Assembly (NCBI GenBank): GCA_036556965.1
Contig: DATBIO010000019.1
Span: forward strand, 1-21,131
Length of the DNA stretch: 21,131 nt
Source: DATBIO01 sp036556965
Lineage (GTDB): Bacteria; Acidobacteriota; Vicinamibacteria; Fen-336
Direction of reading: 5' to 3'
Part shown: positions 1 to 7,544 of the stretch, in pieces
Numbering within the stretch: position 1 is the stretch's first letter
Layout of the letters: each line of letters begins with the position of its first letter
Position numbers and translations under genes: made by a program
Notes under the pieces: model-generated
Seen by the model: only the letters and a program-made list of their open reading frames with translations
Told to the model about the DNA's origin: nothing
Database searches by the model: none

Positions 1-205
1 GATCTCCGGCAAGACCCCGGACGGCAAGTTCGTGGAGATCGCCGAGCTGCCCGACCATCCCTGGTTCGTCGCCGTCCAGTTCCACCCGGAGTTCAAGTCG
101 AAGCCGCTCTCCCCGCACCCGCTCTTCGCCGACTTCGTGCGCGCCAGCCTCGAGCGGCGCGCGGGGAGGACCTACCGGGAACCGGCCGCCGTCGCCGCGC
201 AGTGA
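1..205 (+). CDS. pyrG: CTP synthase, C-terminal end (partial)
   Basis: This is the last 67 codons of CTP synthase, which converts UTP to CTP using glutamine; the 5' part lies outside the window. The visible piece is the end of the class I glutamine amidotransferase domain. It contains the motif VAVQFHPEFKSKP, whose His and Glu are the second and third members of the Cys-His-Glu triad that hydrolyses glutamine, followed by the usual PHPLFADFV stretch. The stop codon overlaps the GTG start of the next gene (GTGA at 202-205). Linkage of pyrG to kdsA is common in Gram-negative bacteria, because CTP is needed to activate Kdo as CMP-Kdo; here a membrane protein gene is inserted between them. Identification is secure despite the short length. 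Confidence 0.95.
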   Translation, partial: ISGKTPDGKFVEIAELPDHPWFVAVQFHPEFKSKPLSPHPLFADFVRASLERRAGRTYREPAAVAAQ

Positions 206-1587
206 CGGCCGGGGCGGCCCCCGCGAAGCCCGACGCCGTGCCCCCGGCGGGGGCGGCGCCGCGCGCGCCCCACTGGGCCTGGGCGGTGATGCTGGCGGCC
301 GCCCTGCACCTGATGACCACGTCCGGCAACTGGGCCATCACCGACCACGGCGAGATCCTCTACGCGGCGCGCCATTTCCTCCACCACGGCAACCTCGAGC
401 TGCCGCCGGTGCCGCACATGCGCCGCATTCCCTTGATCCCGCCGGGCCCGGACGGCACCGTGCACACCCGCTTCCTGCCCATCCCCACGCTCACCCTGGT
501 GCCGCTCCTGTGGCTCGACGAAGCGCTGGGGTGGGCCGCCGAGCCGAGGTTCGGGCGCGTGGTCCACCTCCAGGGCCACCTCTTCGTCCTGGCCGCCCTC
601 GGGCTCCTGGGCGCCGCCGTCCTCCGCACGGGGGCCAGCGCGCAGGCCGCGGCCGCCGCCGTCTTGCTGGCCGGCAGCGCCTGGGGGGTATGGCTCGTCT
701 CGCGGCGGGTGGGGCCCGAGCCGGTCATGATCTTCCTGGTCGCGCTGTTCGTGCTCGGGGAAGCCAGCATGGACGCCGCGGTGGCGTCGTGGACGGTGCG
801 CGCGCGCGCCGCCGTCTGCGCCCTCCTCCCGTGGACCCACGTCACGGGGGCGCCCGTGGCCGCCGCCCTCGTGGCCTCCGCGGCCATCCGGCTGGCGCGA
901 GCGGCTCCCGCGGAGAATGCGCCCCGCCGGGCCGACCTGCGGCGGCTCGCCCTGGGAGCGGCCGTGGGCACGGCCTCCATGGTCGTCGTCTGGAACGGCC
1001 TGTACCAGGGCAACTGGCTCACCGGGGGATACGGCCGCTTCTCGCCCGAAGCGGCGTTCGGGGCGCGGAACCCGCTGGTGGGCGCCGTCGAGCACCTGGC
1101 GATGCTCGCGCTGCTGTGCCCGGTCATCCTGGCCCTCGCCGCGGCGGGAGCGGCCGCCGCGCCGTCCCTCCGGCACCTCGGGCGCGAGACGGCCCTGAGC
1201 CTCGTGGCCGTCCTCGTCCTGATCTTCTGCACCTTCTACGTGGCGGAGCCGGCGCGGCGCCTGGCCGTCGTCGTGGTCCCCCTCGCGGCCATGGCGGGGG
1301 CGCGCTGGGACGGGCTGCGGCTGCGCAGCCCCCTGCCCCAGGCCTTGCTGGCGGCGTCCGCGCTGGGGGGGATCGCCTGGTTCTTCCGCGTCGAAGGCGG
1401 CTGGAAGCCGGGCCCCCACGGCCTCAACCTGCCGCAGTACGTGCTGTGGTCCGACCTGCTGGCGGCGGGCCGGCCCCCGTGGCAGTACGCCGTCCCCCTG
1501 GTCCTCCTGGCGGGAGCCGCGGCCCTCGCGGCCGCCCGCGTGTGGGTCCTGCTGCGCCAGACGCCCGCGGCCGCGGCCCGTCCTTGA
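202..1587 (+). CDS. Polytopic membrane protein, possible GT-C-type glycosyltransferase (membrane 1)
   Basis: A 461-residue protein with about ten hydrophobic segments spread over its whole length, so an inner membrane protein. After the first membrane helix comes a loop with TDHGEILYAARHFL (Asp48, Glu51), then a proline-rich stretch around VHTRFLPIPTLTLVPLLWLDE. An acidic first loop after helix 1 is typical of lipid-linked GT-C glycosyltransferases, but the match is to the general plan and I cannot assign a family. There is no large soluble C-terminal domain, unlike the other two membrane proteins in this operon. The start is GTG at 202, overlapping the pyrG stop; a later ATG at 289 would remove the charged N-terminal tail. 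It sits between pyrG and kdsA, which suggests a role in lipopolysaccharide or another surface glycan. No substrate can be named. Confidence 0.75.
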   Translation: MTAGAAPAKPDAVPPAGAAPRAPHWAWAVMLAAALHLMTTSGNWAITDHGEILYAARHFLHHGNLELPPVPHMRRIPLIPPGPDGTVHTRFLPIPTLTLVPLLWLDEALGWAAEPRFGRVVHLQGHLFVLAALGLLGAAVLRTGASAQAAAAAVLLAGSAWGVWLVSRRVGPEPVMIFLVALFVLGEASMDAAVASWTVRARAAVCALLPWTHVTGAPVAAALVASAAIRLARAAPAENAPRRADLRRLALGAAVGTASMVVVWNGLYQGNWLTGGYGRFSPEAAFGARNPLVGAVEHLAMLALLCPVILALAAAGAAAAPSLRHLGRETALSLVAVLVLIFCTFYVAEPARRLAVVVVPLAAMAGARWDGLRLRSPLPQALLAASALGGIAWFFRVEGGWKPGPHGLNLPQYVLWSDLLAAGRPPWQYAVPLVLLAGAAALAAARVWVLLRQTPAAAARP

Positions 1588-1619
1588 TCCCCCGCGGACC
1601 TAGGCTCTAGGATCTGCCG

Positions 1620-2456
1620 GTGACTGCGGGCCCCAGGACGCTGTCGGGCGACGCGCTGTGGAAGGCCGTGTCGCGGCGGGACGGGCTGTTCCTCATCGCC
1701 GGCCCCTGCGTCATCGAGAACCCCCGCCATCCCGGGATGATCGCGGCGCGTCTCAAGGAGATCACGGGCGAGCTCGGCATCCCGTTCATCTTCAAGGCGA
1801 GCTACGACAAGGCGAACCGGTCCAGCCTGGGCTCCTTCCGGGGGCCCGGCCTGGAGCGCGGCCTCGACATCCTGGCCGGCGTGCGTGCCCGGCACCGCGT
1901 GCCCATCCTGACCGACGTCCACGAGGTGGCCCAGGTGGAGGCCGCGGCGCGCACCGCCGACGTGCTGCAGATCCCGGCCTTTCTCTGCCGCCAGACGGAC
2001 CTCGTGCTGGAGGCGGCGCAGTCCGGCCGCGTGGTGAACATCAAGAAGGGCCAGTTCATGGCCCCGTGGGACATGCACGGCGTGATGCAGAAGGCCGCCT
2101 CCACCGGCAACCGGCGGCTGATGGTCACCGAGCGGGGCTTCAGCTTCGGCTACAACAACCTCGTGGTGGACATGCGGGCGTTCCCGGCCCTGCGCGCCGC
2201 CGGCTTCCCCGTGGTGTTCGACATCACGCACAGCGTGCAGAGGCCGGGCGGCCTGGGCGACCGGTCGGGTGGCGACGCGCACTTCATCGACACCCTGGGG
2301 CCGGCGGGCGTGGCCGCGGGGGCGGACGGCGTCTTCATGGAGGTGCACGAGAACCCCGCGCGCGCGCTGTCCGACGGCCCCAACGCCTACCGCCTCCGCG
2401 ACGTCAAGAAGCTGCTGCAGCGCCTGCTCCGCGTGCGGGCGGCGCTGCGCCCGTAG
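1620..2456 (+). CDS. kdsA: 3-deoxy-D-manno-octulosonate-8-phosphate synthase
   Basis: A 278-residue cytoplasmic enzyme that condenses arabinose-5-phosphate with phosphoenolpyruvate to Kdo-8-phosphate, the committed step of Kdo synthesis. Family motifs are intact: AGPCVIE near residue 30, IFKASYDKANRSS, ILTDVHE, QIPAFLCRQTDL, NIKKGQFMAPWDM, FGYNNLVVDMR and THSVQRPGGLGD. Cys30 in AGPCVIE takes the place of the Asn found in the E. coli enzyme, and the THSVQ and FMEVHE motifs supply the other usual ligands, so this is the metal-dependent (Aquifex-like) class. Length matches the family (about 280). The start is GTG at 1620, 32 bases after membrane protein 1. The last base of its TAG stop is the first base of the GTG that starts the next gene (TAGTG at 2454-2458). 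Confidence 0.97.
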   Translation: MTAGPRTLSGDALWKAVSRRDGLFLIAGPCVIENPRHPGMIAARLKEITGELGIPFIFKASYDKANRSSLGSFRGPGLERGLDILAGVRARHRVPILTDVHEVAQVEAAARTADVLQIPAFLCRQTDLVLEAAQSGRVVNIKKGQFMAPWDMHGVMQKAASTGNRRLMVTERGFSFGYNNLVVDMRAFPALRAAGFPVVFDITHSVQRPGGLGDRSGGDAHFIDTLGPAGVAAGADGVFMEVHENPARALSDGPNAYRLRDVKKLLQRLLRVRAALRP

Positions 2457-4030
2457 TGGCGGCGGCGGAGGACGGCCCCCCGCCCGCGCACCGCTTCACG
2501 GGCCGCGAGCGCCGCATCCTGCTCCTGGCCTGGCTCGCGGCCGGTGCCCTGGCGGTGGGGCCGGAATGGCTGGCGGAGCGGAAGCCGCCGCCCGGGCGGG
2601 CGTTCCCCGGCGCCTTCTTCTTCCAGGACGACTACCACCAGCACCTCTCGTTCGCGGAGCAGGCCACGCGCGGGCACCTGGTCTTCTACAACAAGTTCGA
2701 CCTGCGGCCGCACGAGCCCTTCCTGGTGAACCTGACGTGGGGGGCGGGCGGCCTGCTGGGGCGCCTGACGGGCGGCGACGCCGAGGACGGCATGCGCCTG
2801 GCGCACCTCCTCGGCCTGGGCGGCCTCGTGCTGGGAGGCGCGCTGGTGCTGCGCCTGGGTGGCGTGCGCGAGGGCGGGCTGGGCTGGGGGCTCCTGCTCC
2901 TCCTGGCCGGGGGCGGGCTCGGGTGGCTGCGCCGGCTCCTCGAGGGACCCGACGCGTGGACGCCGGACCTCGGCACCTCGCTCTTCCCCATGATGCAGGC
3001 GGCCTCCGGGCCGCACGGCGTCGTGGGCACGGCGCTGATCCTCGTCGCCTTCGCGAGGTTCGTGGAGTGGCGCGCCCGGGGGGGGCGCCGGTGGCCCTGG
3101 CTCGTCGCCGCGGGCCTCCTCGGCGTCACGCGGCCGTTCGAGCTGGTGCTCTTCCTCTTCGTCGTCCTGCTCCTGATGGCCCACGACCTGGCCCGCGGAA
3201 AGGGCCGGGCGGCCCTGGCGCCCGGCTGGGAATGCCTCTGGCTCCTCCCCATGCTCCTCTACGACGTCGTGGTCTTCCGCTTCCACCCGGCGTTCGGCGC
3301 CTACGGCGGCGGCCAGAACACGGTGATCAAGCCGCCCGTGGCCGAGCTGTTCTGGGCCGTGCTGCCCGCCCTCGCCCTGGCGGGGATGGGCCTCGCGCGA
3401 AGGCCGCGCTCCGGGGCCGGCCGCGAGATGGTGGCGGTCCTCCTGGCCGCGGCGGCGGCGGTGATCCTGCTGCTGGCCATGCCCTGGTTCCCGTTCGCCC
3501 TGCAGTTCGTCAGCACGCTCGGGCCCGTCCTGCTGCTCCTGGCCGGCATCCTGACCGCCGCCCGCTGGAGGCCGGTGGCCGCCCTCGCCCTCGCGCCCAC
3601 CTCCTTCCTGATCCTGGTGAGGCTCTTCCACCCCTCCGAGGAATGGTTCACCTCGGCGGACAACATGGCGGCCGCCCGCGCGCTGGCCGGCACGTGCCGG
3701 CCTCACGACGTGGTGCTGGCCCCCGAGGAGCCGAGCCTCATCTTCTCCGGCCTGACCCCGTGCAGCGTCGTGCACGGCCACCGCGTGCTGACCCCCGACC
3801 CGTGGCGGCGCGCGGCCGAGGTGCGCGCCTTCTACCGGCCGGAGACGCACCCCTACTGGCGCGCGGGCTACCTCCACCACCTGCGCGCGCGCTTCGTCGT
3901 CCTCCCTCCCCGCGGACGGGTGCTGCTGCCGCGCGACATGCCGCTGTCGCCCGTCTTCGCGGGCAGCGGCCTGGAGGTGTGGGACACGGGCTCCGGCCGC
4001 GGCTTTGATCCCGGAGCGGCCGGGCCGTAG
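2456..4030 (+). CDS. Polytopic membrane protein, possible GT-C-type glycosyltransferase (membrane 2)
   Basis: A 524-residue inner membrane protein that I do not recognise by name. It has one N-terminal helix, then a loop with FFQDDYHQHL (Asp58, Asp59), which resembles the acidic motif after helix 1 in GT-C transferases. Several more helices follow, then a soluble C-terminal part of about 120 residues with the pattern MAAARALAGTCRPHDVVLAP, then CSVVHGHRVLTPD and finally FVVLPP. This tail layout, with sugar-transferase-like helices first and a small alpha/beta periplasmic tail last, is common in uncharacterised bacterial GT-C-like proteins. The GTG start overlaps the kdsA stop by one base, and kdsD begins 9 bases after this gene ends, so all three should be co-translated. 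The frame is open far upstream inside kdsA, but that part is only a shadow of kdsA. Confidence 0.78.
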   Translation: MAAAEDGPPPAHRFTGRERRILLLAWLAAGALAVGPEWLAERKPPPGRAFPGAFFFQDDYHQHLSFAEQATRGHLVFYNKFDLRPHEPFLVNLTWGAGGLLGRLTGGDAEDGMRLAHLLGLGGLVLGGALVLRLGGVREGGLGWGLLLLLAGGGLGWLRRLLEGPDAWTPDLGTSLFPMMQAASGPHGVVGTALILVAFARFVEWRARGGRRWPWLVAAGLLGVTRPFELVLFLFVVLLLMAHDLARGKGRAALAPGWECLWLLPMLLYDVVVFRFHPAFGAYGGGQNTVIKPPVAELFWAVLPALALAGMGLARRPRSGAGREMVAVLLAAAAAVILLLAMPWFPFALQFVSTLGPVLLLLAGILTAARWRPVAALALAPTSFLILVRLFHPSEEWFTSADNMAAARALAGTCRPHDVVLAPEEPSLIFSGLTPCSVVHGHRVLTPDPWRRAAEVRAFYRPETHPYWRAGYLHHLRARFVVLPPRGRVLLPRDMPLSPVFAGSGLEVWDTGSGRGFDPGAAGP

Positions 4031-4039
4031 CATTCCCCG

Positions 4040-4999
4040 ATGCCGAGCGAGACCGCGCGCCGGGTGCTCGAGATCGAGGCGCGCGCCATCATGGACCTCG
4101 TACCGAGGCTCGGCCCCGCCTTCGACGCCGCCGTGGACCTCCTGTTCGGCTGCGCGGGGCGGGTGGTGGTGACGGGCATGGGCAAGAGCGGGATCGTGGC
4201 CCAGAAGGTCTCGTCCACCCTCTCCTCCACGGGCACCCCCTCCCTGTTCCTGCACCCCGCCGACGCCGGGCACGGCGACCTGGGGCGCATCACGCACGCC
4301 GACGTCGTGCTCGCCCTCTCCCACAGCGGCGGCACCGACGAGACGGTCTCCCTCATCGCCCCCCTCAAGCGGATGGGGGTGCCGCTGATCGCGCTCACCG
4401 GCAATCCCGCGTCCGCCCTGGCCGTGGCCGCCGACGTGCACCTGGACGTCTCCATCCACCAGGAGGCCTGCCCCCTGGGGCTCGCCCCCACCGCCTCCAC
4501 CACCGCCGCCCTGGCCATGGGCGACGCCCTGGCCATGGCCCTCCTCGAGCGCCGCGGCTTCACCGTGGACGACTTCGCGGTGCTGCACCCGGGCGGGCGC
4601 CTGGGCCGCAAGCTCCTGCGCGTGGAGGACTGCATGCACGCCGGCGACCAGGTGCCGCGCGTGGCCCCGGTCACGCGCATGAAGGACGTGCTGTTCGAGA
4701 TGACGAGCAAGCGGCTGGGCATGACCACCGTGGTGGACGAGGCCGGCCGCCTGCTGGGCATGATCTCCGACGGCGACCTGCGGCGGCAGATGGAGCGGCA
4801 CGGCTACGACCTGCTCGACCGCACTGCGGCCGAGTGCATGACGGCGCAGCCGAGGGTGATCGGGCGTCGCGAGCTGGCGGCCCGCGCCCTGGCCACCATG
4901 GAGGAGCGACGGATCACGTCGCTGCCCGTGACCGACGGCTCCGGGGTGCTGGAGGGAGTGGTGCACCTCCACGACCTCTGGCAGACCCAGTTGCCTTGA
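4040..4999 (+). CDS. kdsD: Arabinose-5-phosphate isomerase
   Basis: A 319-residue enzyme that interconverts ribulose-5-phosphate and arabinose-5-phosphate, the KdsA substrate. Domains in order are a SIS sugar-isomerase domain (about residues 30-170) and two CBS domains (about 195-315). Counting along the E. coli KdsD sequence from memory, the residues reported as important there all have counterparts: Lys49 in GMGKSG, His78 in AGHGDLG, Glu101 in SHSGGTDE, Glu142 in QEACPLG and His183 in VLHPGGRLGRKL. The length agrees with the E. coli protein (328). The start is ATG, 9 bases after the preceding gene. Paralogues such as KpsF and GutQ have the same architecture; placement between kdsA and kdsC supports the housekeeping kdsD role. 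Confidence 0.96.
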   Translation: MPSETARRVLEIEARAIMDLVPRLGPAFDAAVDLLFGCAGRVVVTGMGKSGIVAQKVSSTLSSTGTPSLFLHPADAGHGDLGRITHADVVLALSHSGGTDETVSLIAPLKRMGVPLIALTGNPASALAVAADVHLDVSIHQEACPLGLAPTASTTAALAMGDALAMALLERRGFTVDDFAVLHPGGRLGRKLLRVEDCMHAGDQVPRVAPVTRMKDVLFEMTSKRLGMTTVVDEAGRLLGMISDGDLRRQMERHGYDLLDRTAAECMTAQPRVIGRRELAARALATMEERRITSLPVTDGSGVLEGVVHLHDLWQTQLP

Positions 5000-5030
5000 C
5001 GGCGCGCTCCCGGTCCGCGACCCGCGCCGC

Positions 5031-6995
5031 ATGATCGGACTCCTGCCCTCGGCCACGGCGGGGGCGGTGGTCGCCTTCCTGCTGGGCGTGGCGCTGCTCG
5101 CGCCGGTGGGATACGCCCTCCTCCGGCTGCGTGGAGACGCCGCCCCGCGCCTCGTGGAGATGGGCACGGCGGTGGGCCTGGGCGCCTGCCTCGTCCTGCC
5201 CCTGGTGCTGGCGGAGAGCGCGCTCGGCGGTCCCTACCTCGTGCTGCCGGTGGTGGCCGCCGCCCTGTTGCTGATGAGGCCAGCGCGGGCGGACGCGCGG
5301 GACCTGCCTCCCGTCTGGCTCCTCGTCGGACTGCCTCTCGCCCTGGTCGCCTTCGCGGCGGCCGTGAACCGCGAGGACATGGTGAACACCTCCGCGGGAC
5401 TGGCCTTCCGGCTGGGCTTCGAGGTGGACGACCGCGTCTTCTACGGCATGGTGGGCCAGGAGATGCAGCGGGCCCCGTTGCACCGGCTGAGCAACCCGGT
5501 GTTCGCCAACGTGCCCCTGCAGTACTCCCTCTTCCCCTCCGCCTTCCTCCTCCTGCTCCAGCGGTACGGGGGCGCGCCCGTGCTGTCCTCCGCGCTCTAC
5601 CTGATGCCGGCGGCCGCCCTGGGCTTCACGGCCCTCGCCCTCCTGAGCCTGCTGCGCGAGCTGCGCGTCACGGCGCCGGCGGCCTGGCCCCTGGCCGCGG
5701 TGCTGGTGGCGCTGGGAGGCGACCTCTCGTTCCTGCTCTCCCGGCCGGACCTCCCCCTCCTCTCCGATCTCGAGCGGTCGCGGCACTTCTTCGTCTTCTA
5801 CTCGTTCTCCGCCGAGTCGCTCTACTACAACACCTGGATGCTCGGGCTGCCCATGGCCCTGGCCGCCCTGGCCCTCGTGCACCGCTGGCTCGCCGCGCCG
5901 TCGGGCCGCGACCTCGCCCTGGCGGGGCTGGCCCTGGCCGGCCTGTGGCCGACCAAGGTCTTCGCCTTCCTCGGCCTGGCCGGCGGCGCCTTTCTGCACG
6001 CCCTGGTGGCGCGCCGCCCCGCCCTGCTGCTGCTGCCCGCGGCGGCGGGCGTGTTGGCGGCCCCCTTCGTGGCCATGGTGCTGGCCGCGGCCGCCGCCCG
6101 CGAGGGGGCCGCCCTGGCCTGGGGACCGTTCACCCACGTCTACAACGCCTCGGTGGCCAACCCCCTGCTGGGCTCCGTGGCCGCCGTCCTCACCCGGAGC
6201 ACGGCCACCACGCCCCTGGCCTACGTGGCCACCGCCCTCCTCTTCCTGGCCGGCGGGTTCGGCGTGCGCCTGGTGGGCCTGCCGCGCCTGGCGCGGCTGG
6301 CCCGCGCCGACGTGGGGGGCTTCCACGGCTTCCTGGCCGTGACGCTCGGGCTGCTCGTCACCCTCTCGCTGCTGCTCATCGGCCGCCCCAACGCCGTGGA
6401 CGGCATCCAGTTCCTGACCCTGGCCCAGTACCTCCTGTGGATCCACGCCGCGCCCACCCTGGCCGCGTGGGCGACGGCGGGGGGCGTGCGGCGCGCGCTG
6501 GCCGCGGCGTGCGTGGCCCTGGCCCTCGTCTCGCCCACCCGCTACGTGCTCGCGAAGACGCGGCCGGACCGCTTCGCTCCCCCGGGATCCATGGACCGCG
6601 CGCGCGCCGTGCTCCCGCGCGACGCCATCGCGGCCTGCGCGTGGCTCCGGAGTCACAGCGCGCCGGGAGAGACGGTGGCGGCGCCGCTGCACGAGGGCCT
6701 CTACGTGGGCGCCCTCTGCGGCCGCCGGCTGCTCGCGGTGCCCGGCAACTTCCACCTCGAGGCCCGGCAGGCGGACGAGCAGCGCGCGCTGGTGGCCGCC
6801 CTCTTCCGGACGGCGGATCCCGCGCGGTCCGACGCCCTGCTCGACCGCCTGGGCGCGGACTGGGTGTGGGAGGACGCCTCCCAACCCCTGCCCGGCCACG
6901 GGCCCGCCCTCGCGCTACGGTACTCTTCGCAGACGGTGCGGCTCTATCGACGTGCCGCCCGCCAGGCCTCCCCGGGAGGCGGAGAGGAGCCGTGA
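5031..6995 (+). CDS. Polytopic membrane protein, possible GT-C-type glycosyltransferase (membrane 3)
   Basis: A 654-residue protein with roughly 12-14 hydrophobic segments and a soluble C-terminal tail from about residue 520. A first exposed loop after the N-terminal helices contains FEVDDRVFYGMV (Asp133, Asp134), similar in kind to the acidic motif of GT-C transferases. The tail carries PRDAIAACAWLRSHSAPGET and later LGADWVWEDA, the same general pattern seen at the end of the membrane protein at 2456-4030, so the two may be distant relatives. The helices are rich in Ala and Leu, as expected at this GC content. The start is ATG, 31 bases after kdsD; the stop overlaps the GTG of kdsC (GTGA at 6992-6995). 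Function is unknown; a role in building or decorating an LPS-type glycolipid is inferred from position only. Confidence 0.77.
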   Translation: MIGLLPSATAGAVVAFLLGVALLAPVGYALLRLRGDAAPRLVEMGTAVGLGACLVLPLVLAESALGGPYLVLPVVAAALLLMRPARADARDLPPVWLLVGLPLALVAFAAAVNREDMVNTSAGLAFRLGFEVDDRVFYGMVGQEMQRAPLHRLSNPVFANVPLQYSLFPSAFLLLLQRYGGAPVLSSALYLMPAAALGFTALALLSLLRELRVTAPAAWPLAAVLVALGGDLSFLLSRPDLPLLSDLERSRHFFVFYSFSAESLYYNTWMLGLPMALAALALVHRWLAAPSGRDLALAGLALAGLWPTKVFAFLGLAGGAFLHALVARRPALLLLPAAAGVLAAPFVAMVLAAAAAREGAALAWGPFTHVYNASVANPLLGSVAAVLTRSTATTPLAYVATALLFLAGGFGVRLVGLPRLARLARADVGGFHGFLAVTLGLLVTLSLLLIGRPNAVDGIQFLTLAQYLLWIHAAPTLAAWATAGGVRRALAAACVALALVSPTRYVLAKTRPDRFAPPGSMDRARAVLPRDAIAACAWLRSHSAPGETVAAPLHEGLYVGALCGRRLLAVPGNFHLEARQADEQRALVAALFRTADPARSDALLDRLGADWVWEDASQPLPGHGPALALRYSSQTVRLYRRAARQASPGGGEEP

Positions 6996-7528
6996 AGGAC
7001 GAGGCGCTCGCCGGACGCTGCCGCCGCCTGCGGCTGGTCCTGACGGACGTGGACGGCGTCATGACGGACGGCACCGTCCTGATGCTGCCCGACGGCACGG
7101 AGGCCAGGGCGTTCCACATCCGCGACGGGCTGGGCCTGGTCCTCGCCCACCGCGCGGGGCTGCGCACCGGCATCCTCTCCGGCCGCTCCTCGCCGGTGGT
7201 GGCGCGGCGCGCGGCGGAGCTGGGCGTGTCCGTGGTGCGCCAGGGCCTGGCCGACAAGCGCGCGGCCTTCCTCGAGGTACTGGCCCAGGAGGGGCTCCGC
7301 GCGGAGGACGCCGCCTACATCGGGGACGACCTGAACGACCTGCCCGTCCTCCTCGCCGCCGGCCTCTCCGCGGCCCCCGCGGACGCGCCCCTGGAGGTGC
7401 GCGCGCAGGTGGACATGGTGATGCAGGCGGCGGGCGGCCACGGCTGCCTGCGCGAGTTCATCGAGGGCATCCTGCGCGCGCGCGGGGACTGGGAGCGCGT
7501 GTCCGGGGAAGCCTTCCCCTCGTCCTGA
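6992..7528 (+). CDS. kdsC: Kdo-8-phosphate phosphatase (HAD family)
   Basis: A 178-residue HAD-superfamily phosphatase that removes the phosphate from Kdo-8-phosphate to give free Kdo. Motif I is LTDVDGVMTDG (nucleophile Asp19, acid/base Asp21). Motif II corresponds to the SGRSS region, the conserved Lys lies in LADKRAAF, and motif IV is YIGDDLNDLPVL. It is a cap-less type C0 HAD, and its length fits KdsC (E. coli 188). The GTG start shares GTGA with the stop of the preceding membrane protein gene. The neighbouring kdsA and kdsD make this assignment much safer than the fold alone would. Confidence 0.95.
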   Translation: MKDEALAGRCRRLRLVLTDVDGVMTDGTVLMLPDGTEARAFHIRDGLGLVLAHRAGLRTGILSGRSSPVVARRAAELGVSVVRQGLADKRAAFLEVLAQEGLRAEDAAYIGDDLNDLPVLLAAGLSAAPADAPLEVRAQVDMVMQAAGGHGCLREFIEGILRARGDWERVSGEAFPSS

Positions 7529-7544
7529 GGCGGCAGGGAACGGC

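Noticed and set aside
1658..2455. A long N-terminal extension of membrane protein 2 into kdsA
   Set aside because: The extension is an Arg/Pro-rich shifted reading of kdsA; the real protein starts at the GTG overlapping the kdsA stop.
4319..4342. Apparent loss of a catalytic Glu in KdsD (SHSGGTDE instead of SNSGESSE)
   Set aside because: Counting from the conserved Lys and His shows the essential Glu corresponds to the last residue of the motif, Glu101, which is present.
2387..5167. A 926-codon open frame on the minus strand opposite kdsA, membrane 2 and kdsD
   Set aside because: It lies antisense to three well-identified genes, its translation is low-complexity His/Arg/Gly/Glu-rich, and long antisense frames are expected at this GC content.
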